Shown in pieces: positions 57,506-64,000 of a stretch of 64,000 nucleotides of DNA. A program made the translations under genes and the position numbers. Origin of the DNA: Shewanella jiangmenensis (GTDB lineage Bacteria; Pseudomonadota; Gammaproteobacteria; Enterobacterales; Shewanellaceae); assembly GCF_018596335.1 (NCBI RefSeq), contig NZ_JAHEPS010000001.1:868001-932000 (forward strand), written 5' to 3'. The notes beneath the pieces were generated by a model. It was not told the origin of the DNA, did no database searches, and saw nothing but the letters and a program-made list of their open reading frames with translations. The first letter of the stretch is position 1. Every line of letters begins with the position of its first letter.

Positions 57506-59650
57506 TCAGAAACGGTAGCCAAGGGAGAGCTTGAAGTTGCGACCCGGCTCATACAGGGTTTGCCAGGCGCGGCGATACTGCTCGTCACCCACGTTTTCGA
57601 TGGCAAAATCCACCCGCGTACCGCTGAGCGTGCCCGCCTGCGGCTGCCAGCTCAGGTACAGATCCCACAGGCCATAATCATCGTAACTGCCGACACTGTG
57701 GCCAGCCGGCACCTCGTCCTGAATCGCCACGTACAGATAACGGCTGCCCAGTTTCATGTCGCCGTCCATGATGGCGCGGGACAAATCGAGCTTGAGTTTG
57801 TTGGCCGGCATGCCTTCGATATAGCTGCCATCGAGCTTGTCTTTGCCGCGGGTTTCGCCGTAGCTGAATCCAAACAGGGTCGCGCCGTAGCGGTAGCTGC
57901 CTTCAAGCTCAAAGCCGGTAAGGCGGGCAGCAGTCACGTTATCCCAGCGGGTGTACTGTTCAAGCCCCGGAATGCCCATCAGAGGGTCTGTGACCCGCTG
58001 CACGATAAAGTCGTCGATGTCATTGCGAAACACGCTCGCGCTAAGCAGCAACTCATCGTCACCGGCAAGATTGCTGAACTGCAAATCCGCCTTCAACTCT
58101 TTGTTTTTGGCCTGCTCGGGACGCAGGTTTTCATTCACCTGAAACTGGTTACAAAGCCCGCGAGGCAGGAATCCCGGGATCGGTGGAATGCAGTAATGGC
58201 TGCCGCTCGAGTACATTTCTTCCACGCTCGGCGCACGGAACGCTTCATCGTAGCGGCCACTCAGGGTAAGCCAGGGCTCTGCCTGCCAGATAAGTCCAAA
58301 GCTTGGGCTCAGGGCATTGTCCGACGCCGAACGGTCAAGGTTGTTGCTTTCGTTGTCGTAGCTGTCGTAGCGAACTCCGGCTTCGGCCACCCAGTTTTCA
58401 GCAAAGCTGAGGCTTGCCGACGAAAACACGCCAAATACCTGAGTTTCACCGTCGATATTGTCGGGGCGCTGCCCGGGCTGCCCATTGGCATCGCGCACGG
58501 TTTGAATGCGGTCGCGGTAGCCGTCGGCGCCAAGAAGCAAAGTCAGAGCGCCAATCGGGCTTTGGCCGAAGTCGCTTTTGTTCACCACACTCAGGCCAAG
58601 GGTGTCGTAATCGGTGTCATCAAACTGATTGCGGCTGACTCTGTGCTCCTGATAACGGCTCTGGTTTTGATACAGCTGAGCGGTCAGATCCAGCCAGTCG
58701 CGCTGCTCGGGGGCGAGGCGATACTTAAGGTTAAGGTTGCTGTCTTCGGTGCTACGGCGAACCAGCGGCACCGAGCGGCTCTGGGCGACCGCCGGATTGC
58801 TTGGCACCAGCTCGCTGATGTCACTCGAGCGGGCGCTGAGCTCCAGCCGCTGTCCATCGGACAATGCCCAGCCAAGCCTTGCCAGGGCGTTATCGCTGCG
58901 TGAAGCACTGTGAGCCAGTGCTTCGCCGCCGCCAATGTCGATGTCGTCACTGTCGCGATAGCTGCCGCTCAAAAGCCAGTCGAGCGACCCACCGCGGCCA
59001 TAGACACCACCGGAGGAGCGCATAGCATCACCATTGGTTTCAAAGCCTTGCTTAAGGTAAGCGCCAAAGTTGTCGCCTTCATCCAACAGCTCTTCCACTG
59101 ATCTGGTATTCATCGCCACCACGCCGCCGATGGCGGCGCTGCCCCACAGACTTGACGCAGCGCCGCGCACCACTTCCACCGAGGATAAAAGCTCAGGGTC
59201 GATAAAGAAGCTGCCACGGTGGCCAGCCGACACATTTTGCCGCGCGCCATCAATAGTTTGCAGCACACGGCTGCCTGACAGACCGCGAATGGCAACCCCT
59301 TGACTGCTGGCGCGGGGGCCGTTGCTTATCTCGATATTGGCCTCACCCGCGAGGGTCTGCGCCACCGACGCACTTTGCAGCTCGGCCAACTTCTCGGTAT
59401 CGACCACAGCAATACTGCGGCCAGTGTCTTCGACCGCCGCCTCGGTGCGGGTGGCCGTAACCACATGCAGGGGTAATTCGGCAATAGCTTCAGAGGATTG
59501 CGCTTTACTGGATCCTGCTTGAATGGATCCAGCTTGACTGGTTTCAGACGTGCTGCTGCCAGTGGTGTTGCCATAAGCCGTGTCGGCTGCCATGGCAGCG
59601 CCATTCACCAGCACCGCCAAAATCGCCAGGTTCAGGGGGGATTTGTGCAT
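57506..59650 (-). CDS. hugA: TonB-dependent haem receptor HugA
   Basis: Outer-membrane haem receptor, 714 residues. Signal peptide ends near AMAAD (about 20). The mature N-terminus has a Ser/Thr-rich stretch with a 15-bp tandem duplication (QAGSIQAGSSKAQSS). TonB box HVVTATRTE; plug with EIRVLRG-type ELLSSVEVVRGAASSLWGSAAIGGVVAMNTRS; and the haem receptor signature AFRAPSVEEMYS plus VNENLRPEQAKNKELK, a form of the FRAP/NPNL box. The C-terminus is YRF. Start ATG 59650 with GGAG. First gene of hugA-hutX-hutZ, under the Fur box at 59744-59762. Confidence 0.94.
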   Translation of the reverse strand: MHKSPLNLAILAVLVNGAAMAADTAYGNTTGSSTSETSQAGSIQAGSSKAQSSEAIAELPLHVVTATRTEAAVEDTGRSIAVVDTEKLAELQSASVAQTLAGEANIEISNGPRASSQGVAIRGLSGSRVLQTIDGARQNVSAGHRGSFFIDPELLSSVEVVRGAASSLWGSAAIGGVVAMNTRSVEELLDEGDNFGAYLKQGFETNGDAMRSSGGVYGRGGSLDWLLSGSYRDSDDIDIGGGEALAHSASRSDNALARLGWALSDGQRLELSARSSDISELVPSNPAVAQSRSVPLVRRSTEDSNLNLKYRLAPEQRDWLDLTAQLYQNQSRYQEHRVSRNQFDDTDYDTLGLSVVNKSDFGQSPIGALTLLLGADGYRDRIQTVRDANGQPGQRPDNIDGETQVFGVFSSASLSFAENWVAEAGVRYDSYDNESNNLDRSASDNALSPSFGLIWQAEPWLTLSGRYDEAFRAPSVEEMYSSGSHYCIPPIPGFLPRGLCNQFQVNENLRPEQAKNKELKADLQFSNLAGDDELLLSASVFRNDIDDFIVQRVTDPLMGIPGLEQYTRWDNVTAARLTGFELEGSYRYGATLFGFSYGETRGKDKLDGSYIEGMPANKLKLDLSRAIMDGDMKLGSRYLYVAIQDEVPAGHSVGSYDDYGLWDLYLSWQPQAGTLSGTRVDFAIENVGDEQYRRAWQTLYEPGRNFKLSLGYRF

Positions 59651-59743
59651 TAAATTCACTCCACGAATGTCCTGAGATCGGCCTTGTTTCCAACCGATGC
59701 CCAAATTTCGTAAGCACAATATCCGACTGTTGAAATGAGATCA

Positions 59744-59762
59744 AATAATAATTGTTATCATT
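59744..59762. promoter_or_regulatory. Fur box between hugA and hutB
   Basis: AATAATAATTGTTATCATT, a 19-bp near-consensus Fur site in a 171-bp divergent gap, 94 bp from hugA and 60 bp from hutB. One site may control both operons. Confidence 0.85.
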
Positions 59763-59821
59763 TGCATTGTTATTTAGCTTGATTTTGATCAAAAATAACC
59801 GGACTTTTTTCCGGAGGTTTT

Positions 59822-60658
59822 ATGTCACCTATTCGCCACTCTCTCGTTGCCCTGTGCGGGCTGTTTATGATTTCTGCGCCGCAGGCTATGGCCGCCGAGC
59901 GCATCGTCAGCGCCGGGGCTGGCGTCACTGAGCTTATCCTCGCCCTCGATGGCGCGGCTAAACTGGCAGCGGTGGATGTGACCAGCAGCCTGCCAGCCAA
60001 ACTCGCTAACTTGCCCAAGGTCGGCTACCACCGCCAGCTTGGCAGTGAAGGCATTCTCGCCCTTGGCCCGGATCTGCTGGTCGGCTCCGATGCCATGGGC
60101 CCCAAAACCACACTGGATACCCTCAGGCAAGCGGGGGTCGAGGTACTGGTACTGCCAACCGCAAGCGGCAGCGACGAACTGAAGGCCAATATTCACGCCT
60201 TGGGTAAGCACCTTAATCAGGAACAGAAAGCTGCAGCGCTTGCGAGCGACGTAGAGCAAAGGCTCACCAAGCTTAAACAACAGAAAGTGTCAGGTAAGGT
60301 GCTGTTTGTGCTGATGCAGTCCGGCCGTCCGGCCCGTGTTGGCGGCAAAGGCACCGCCGCCGACAGCATCATCACCCTGGCGGGCGTCAGCAACATCGCC
60401 GATTTCGAAGGCTACCGTGATGTGTCGGCCGAAGGTCTTTTGGTAATGGCTCCTGAGCTGATTTTGGTGGCAAACCGCGGCGAGGCCGAGCTCAGCGCCG
60501 ACAAAGTGCTGGAGCAAATTCCCCTTCTTGCCCACACGCCTGCGGGTAAAAAAGGCGCGATTCAGGTACTGCCTGGTGCAGCGCTGATTGGCGGTGTCGG
60601 CCTTGGCGCCATCTCGGCAGCCGAAGCCCTGCAAGCTCAGTTTGCGCCGGAAAACTGA
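59822..60658 (+). CDS. hutB: Haem ABC transporter periplasmic binding protein
   Basis: HmuT/HutB-type binding protein, 278 residues. Signal peptide ends near QAMAAE (about 23); then RIVSAGAGVTELILALDGAAKLAAVDVTS, GYHRQLGSEGILALGPDLLVGSDAMGP and the end PGAALIGGVGLGAISAAEAL. The Tyr in KVGYHRQLG is a haem ligand position in HmuT homologues. ATG with GGAGG upstream; it is followed by hutC after one base. Confidence 0.95.
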   Translation: MSPIRHSLVALCGLFMISAPQAMAAERIVSAGAGVTELILALDGAAKLAAVDVTSSLPAKLANLPKVGYHRQLGSEGILALGPDLLVGSDAMGPKTTLDTLRQAGVEVLVLPTASGSDELKANIHALGKHLNQEQKAAALASDVEQRLTKLKQQKVSGKVLFVLMQSGRPARVGGKGTAADSIITLAGVSNIADFEGYRDVSAEGLLVMAPELILVANRGEAELSADKVLEQIPLLAHTPAGKKGAIQVLPGAALIGGVGLGAISAAEALQAQFAPEN

Positions 60659-60659
60659 G

Positions 60660-61694
60660 ATGCAACGCGCAGTTACCTCTAAGCAGCAAAGGCTCGCTGT
60701 GCCTTGCCTTTTGCTGCTGCTGACTCTTTGCAGCCTGCTCTCTATCAGCACAGGCCCGCTCAGCATAGACCCGCTGCAGGCGCTCGGCAGTTTGCTTGAT
60801 ACGCTCACGCCCGCAAACCTCAGCACCCTTGCGCCCCATGAGCGACTCATCATCGAGAATGTGCGCCTGCCGCGCACCCTGCTTGCCATGGCCACAGGTG
60901 CCTTGCTGGCCATGTGCGGCGCCGTGATGCAGGGGCTGTTTCGTAATCCGCTGGCAGACCCCGGAATAATCGGCGTGTCGTCCGGCGCCGCCTTGGGCGC
61001 AGCCGTTTGTCTGGTGCTGCTACCGGCCGCGCCAACCTTTGCCGTGCCCGTCAGTGCCTTTGTGTTTGGACTTGGCACCACAGTGCTTATCTACCGTCTT
61101 GCCAGCCACAACGGCAGCACCTCGGTGCCGCTGCTGCTGCTTGCCGGAGTCGCGATTGCCGCACTCGCCGGTGCCGGCATCGGCCTTTTAAACTACATCG
61201 CCAGCGACACGGCGCTTAGGGACTTAAGCCTGTGGCAGATGGGCGCCATCGCCGGTGCCACCTGGCCCTACACCTTGCTGAGCCTCGCTGCGGCGCTGGG
61301 ACTCTTTGTGCTGTTTCGCCGTGATGCCCGCTCGCTCGATGCGCTGCTGCTTGGCGAAAGTGAAGCGCGCCATTTGGGCATAGACACCCAGGGCCTGAAG
61401 CGGCGACTGGTCATACTCTGCGCCCTCGGGGTCGGTATTGCGGTGGCGGCCACCGGCATCATCGGCTTTATCGGTCTGGTGGTACCGCATCTGGTGCGGA
61501 TGGTAAGCGGCGCGGCCCATCACAAGCTGCTGGTGCAAAGCGCGCTGGCAGGCGCATTGCTGCTGGCGCTGGCGGATATTCTTGCCCGAAGCCTAATCGC
61601 CCCCGCCGAAATGCCGGTAGGGCTGGTTACAGCGCTGCTTGGCGCGCCATTTTTTGTGTTTTTGCTCATTAAACAGCGGCATAAGCTGGGTTAA
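60660..61694 (+). CDS. hutC: Haem ABC transporter permease
   Basis: FecCD-family inner-membrane permease, 344 residues, about ten helices. Family features: ERLIIENVRLPRTLLAMATGALLAMCGAVMQGLFRNPLADPGIIGVSSGAALGAAV and GIIGFIGLVVPHLVRMVSG. The ATG at 60660 is just after the hutB stop. The protein opens with a basic segment MQRAVTSKQQR, so it is probably a dimeric type II importer subunit. Confidence 0.95.
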   Translation: MQRAVTSKQQRLAVPCLLLLLTLCSLLSISTGPLSIDPLQALGSLLDTLTPANLSTLAPHERLIIENVRLPRTLLAMATGALLAMCGAVMQGLFRNPLADPGIIGVSSGAALGAAVCLVLLPAAPTFAVPVSAFVFGLGTTVLIYRLASHNGSTSVPLLLLAGVAIAALAGAGIGLLNYIASDTALRDLSLWQMGAIAGATWPYTLLSLAAALGLFVLFRRDARSLDALLLGESEARHLGIDTQGLKRRLVILCALGVGIAVAATGIIGFIGLVVPHLVRMVSGAAHHKLLVQSALAGALLLALADILARSLIAPAEMPVGLVTALLGAPFFVFLLIKQRHKLG

Positions 61695-61719
61695 AGCGCT
61701 GTTACTTAAGGATGCTTTT

Positions 61720-62478
61720 ATGCTGAAAATCACCGAACTCGGCTTTGGCATGCCGAGCCGACCAGTGCTTAGCGCCATTGATTTCACCCTTGAGCAGGGC
61801 AAGGTGTATGGCCTGCTTGGCCCCAATGGCGCCGGTAAATCCACCTTGCTTAAACTGCTGTGCCGCGAGCTTACCCCGGCCACTGGCAAGATAGAACTCG
61901 ATGGGATTGCGCTTAATCTGTGGTCGCGCCAGGAGCTTGCCTGTCGGCTGGGGGTGCTGCCCCAGCATGCCAAACTCGACTTTCCGTTTCAGGTCGCCGA
62001 AGTGGTGGCCATGGGCGCCTTTCCGCTGTCACTCTCAAGCCAGGCCATTGCCGCTGAAGTCAGCCACTGCCTGGCGCAGGTGGGGCTTAATGGCTTTGAG
62101 GAGCGCGACTACGGTAAGCTCTCCGGCGGTGAGCGTCAGCGGGTGCAACTGGCGCGGGTGCTGCTGCAGCTGAGTCAAACCGACAGGGGCATTCTGCTGC
62201 TGGATGAACCCACCTCAGCGCTGGATCTCGCCCACCAGCACAGGGTACTGCAGCTTGCACGAAACCTCGCCCGCGAGCGTAATTTTATCGTAGTGGCCGT
62301 GCTGCACTGCCTCAATCTTGCTGCCGAATACTGCGATGGCATTCATATTCTCGATAATGGCAGGCTCAAACTCAGCGGCGGCCCGAAAGCGTGCCTGACG
62401 CCTGAGCAAATCAATGCGGTATGGCATTATCAGCCAAGCCGCTTTGTGGCCGACGATGGCCGAACGCTGCTGTTCTAA
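61720..62478 (+). CDS. hutD: Haem ABC transporter ATPase
   Basis: 252 residues, HmuV/HutD. Walker A GPNGAGKST at about 34-42, Q-loop VLPQHAKLDFPFQVAEVV, signature LSGGERQRVQLARVLL at about 135, Walker B ILLLDEPTSALD at about 157-168 and the H-loop region AVLHCLNLA. ATG at 61720 with AAGGA 8 bases before; 25 bp after hutC. Confidence 0.95.
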   Translation: MLKITELGFGMPSRPVLSAIDFTLEQGKVYGLLGPNGAGKSTLLKLLCRELTPATGKIELDGIALNLWSRQELACRLGVLPQHAKLDFPFQVAEVVAMGAFPLSLSSQAIAAEVSHCLAQVGLNGFEERDYGKLSGGERQRVQLARVLLQLSQTDRGILLLDEPTSALDLAHQHRVLQLARNLARERNFIVVAVLHCLNLAAEYCDGIHILDNGRLKLSGGPKACLTPEQINAVWHYQPSRFVADDGRTLLF

Positions 62479-62594
62479 AGGATCGGCTTTTTTGAAAGAA
62501 ATGCAGTGTTGAACGAAATCGAAATGTAATAACTATTGGCGCTGAATTAGGGGTTTAGCTAGAGTCTACCAAACACACAGAAACGGATGTCGAT

Positions 62595-63638
62595 GTGAAC
62601 CACTCTCTCTTTTCCCTGCCCCGCCGGATACATAATCGCGCTGGGCCGCTGACCTGTAATCTCTTTGCCGCGCTGTTGCCGCTGACCTTTTTAAGCTCTG
62701 CGGCGCTGGCGTATGAGCCAAACGAAGGACACCGCAAGCTGACTCAGGCCGCCTTTGAGGTGCTGGAAAAGTGCAAGATGCCGCTGAGCGCCGAGCTTAA
62801 ACAGCAGGTGATGGCGGGTAACCTCGCCATGGACAAGGGCGCGGCTAAACTGCCGGATAGCCTGATGGACAGCATTCATGCCAACGCGCTTTATCCGATG
62901 AAGGTCAGAGTTCATAACTGGCATTTTTATCATCCGGATAAAACCTCGGACGCCGAGCGGCTGTCGGGCAAAACGGATATGTCGATGGCACGGCTTTGGC
63001 AGGCGGGGCAAACCGGGCTTGCCACTGCCGATAACGGCCACAAGGGTTATTACCTTGGCGCGCTGCTTCATCTAATTCAGGATGTGACTGTGCCGGCGCA
63101 CACGACGCCTGTGTACCACGGCCCGAAAATTATCGCCTGGAAAGGGGAATTTGCGCCGCTTATCCGCTACCTTGGCTGGCGCCACCGCGGCTTGTTTCTT
63201 ATCAGCGACCCCATAGATAAATGGCCGGTCGTCGGAGTTAAGGTCGGCGTTAAGCTCGGCGATAAGTTCGATGCGCCTTGCCCAGCCGTTATAGCTGATG
63301 TAAACGATGAAACTGCACCTTTGGCCGAGGCGTTTGACACGCTGAGAGAGACCACCTCGCGCCAGACCCTGAGCGCCCTCGATGCGCCGATTCAGGGCTG
63401 CGGTGAGCCGTGGGGGATATTCTGGCGTCAGAACATAGGCCACAGGTATTTTTCGGGCTATAACCAGGCGTTAAAACCCTTTGATAAAGAGGGGGACTTT
63501 GTCTTTAACGGCAAGCAATGTACCCCGGATTACCAGTCATTTGTGGCCGCCAGACATCAGGCGGCGGTCGATGCCAGCGTGGCCGCGCTGGCGTTATGGC
63601 TTAAGGAGTCCGGTGCCCTTAATCGGTCCGGCTCATAA
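62595..63638 (+). CDS. Exported zinc phospholipase C / S1-P1 nuclease-like protein
   Basis: 347 residues from a GTG start. A signal peptide (cleavage near ALAYE, about residue 39) precedes a helical, His-rich domain: His46 in EGHRKLTQ, His107/110/113 in VHNWHFYHPD, and HLIQDVTVPAH with His159, Asp163 and His169, then PVYHG. The HxxxD...H motif with early His and Asp/His is that of the zinc-dependent phospholipase C/S1-P1 nuclease fold, in which three zinc ions are bound. The substrate is unclear. No obvious ribosome-binding site. Flanked by hutD and a convergent FAD gene. Confidence 0.7.
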   Translation: MNHSLFSLPRRIHNRAGPLTCNLFAALLPLTFLSSAALAYEPNEGHRKLTQAAFEVLEKCKMPLSAELKQQVMAGNLAMDKGAAKLPDSLMDSIHANALYPMKVRVHNWHFYHPDKTSDAERLSGKTDMSMARLWQAGQTGLATADNGHKGYYLGALLHLIQDVTVPAHTTPVYHGPKIIAWKGEFAPLIRYLGWRHRGLFLISDPIDKWPVVGVKVGVKLGDKFDAPCPAVIADVNDETAPLAEAFDTLRETTSRQTLSALDAPIQGCGEPWGIFWRQNIGHRYFSGYNQALKPFDKEGDFVFNGKQCTPDYQSFVAARHQAAVDASVAALALWLKESGALNRSGS

Positions 63639-64000
63639 AGGCTTCGAGGGCATCGGCAAGTTTGGATACCCCCGCCGTGAGTTTACTTTGGGGGCGGCTA
63701 ACCAGCAGTCTTTCTTCGGCGCGATAGAGCGCACCACTGCTGCTGTAGCCAAGCCAGGGCCAGGGCTCAGACTCCCAGCGCCTTAGGATTTCAGTGATTT
63801 TTCCCTGATAGGCCCAGGGCATACCTGCAAGCTCAGAGTCGGGGTTCGCAATCAGGCTTGCCAGGGTTTCGCCAAACAGCATGCTCGCGCCAACACCTTC
63901 ACCGCCATAGCCGCCGATAAAACCAAGGCCAGTGCTGCTGTCAAAAATTGCGTGGGGTCTGAATCGGCGCGACAGTGCAAGGCAGCCGCCCCAGCCATGG
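63619..64000 (-). CDS. FAD-dependent oxidoreductase, C-terminal part (runs off the window)
   Basis: The last 127 codons or so of a DAO-family flavoenzyme. The visible part begins WGGCLALSRRFRPHAIFDSSTGLGFIGGYGGEGVGASMLFGETLA, with the GYGGEGVGAS motif of the C-terminal FAD contact, then LANPDSEL and WPWLGYSSSGALYRAEERLL. Family members oxidise amines or amino acids (DadA, PuuB). The gene overlaps the end of the zinc phospholipase-like gene by 20 bp on the opposite strand. Confidence 0.82.
   Translation of the reverse strand, partial: HGWGGCLALSRRFRPHAIFDSSTGLGFIGGYGGEGVGASMLFGETLASLIANPDSELAGMPWAYQGKITEILRRWESEPWPWLGYSSSGALYRAEERLLVSRPQSKLTAGVSKLADALEAFMSRTD

Noticed and set aside
57455..58903. 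482-codon plus-strand open frame
   Set aside because: It is antisense to hugA, whose frame has clear receptor motifs; high GC content leaves long shadow frames.

Overview
The window reads as chromosomal DNA of a gammaproteobacterium of the Shewanella type (inference). The support is the GC-rich coding sequence, the hugA-hutX-hutZ / hutBCD haem cluster, small conserved genes typical of Shewanella and Vibrio (DUF2986, TIGR03899), csgEFG, and four TonB-dependent receptors with visible Fur boxes at three promoters. No rRNA, tRNA, CRISPR array, insertion sequence or prophage was seen.

Layout. 1-5400: truncated MFS transporter, a lipoprotein with a 13-copy 9-bp repeat, a universal stress protein with a SpoIIAA-like protein, and an aldehyde dehydrogenase/TetR pair with a palindromic operator candidate. 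5450-7650: csgEFG (curli secretion) without csgA/csgB, and a MAPEG protein. 7800-13800: lipase-like hydrolase, choloylglycine-hydrolase family enzyme, LigB-type dioxygenase, BtuF-like binding protein, pyrC, small lipoprotein. 13970-18100: Arc-like/SPFH pair, chemoreceptor, PepSY membrane protein. 18400-23800: Fur-regulated TonB receptor, then prfB-lysS with the classical RF2 frameshift. 24000-31950: pentapeptide-repeat ion channel, Cache chemoreceptor, hemG overlapping a cytochrome b-like gene, MFS transporter, TIGR03899, DUF2986 and a GNAT acetyltransferase. 32100-35500: accessory island with a kelch protein, an AT-rich orphan Rhs C-terminal toxin tip with a putative periplasmic immunity gene, and a hairpin-rich interspersed sequence. 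35500-41100: sulfate assimilation operon cobA-cysD-cysN-SLC13 permease-cysC. 41500-54000: degenerate S41 protease-like protein, large exported protein, two TonB receptors, acyl-CoA synthetase and CoA-transferase. 54400-62500: haem uptake (ABC exporter, hutZ, hutX, hugA; divergent hutBCD). 62600-64000: exported zinc phospholipase C/S1-nuclease-like protein and a truncated FAD oxidoreductase.

How genes work together. The haem regulon is divergent around one Fur box: HugA imports haem across the outer membrane, HutBCD carries it through the periplasm and inner membrane, and HutX/HutZ handle it in the cytosol. The cys operon takes sulfate from import (SLC13) through APS (CysDN) to PAPS (CysC), with CobA making the sirohaem precursor that sulfite reductase needs.

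Two things stand out. The first is the Rhs tip/immunity module at 33511-34978, whose toxin domain ends in an NCxxFVTxxR motif resembling LRAT/NlpC-type papain-fold enzymes and whose partner appears to be exported. The second is an unusual density of short tandem repeats (14-28 bp units), at least five of which lie across or touch the stop codon of a gene.
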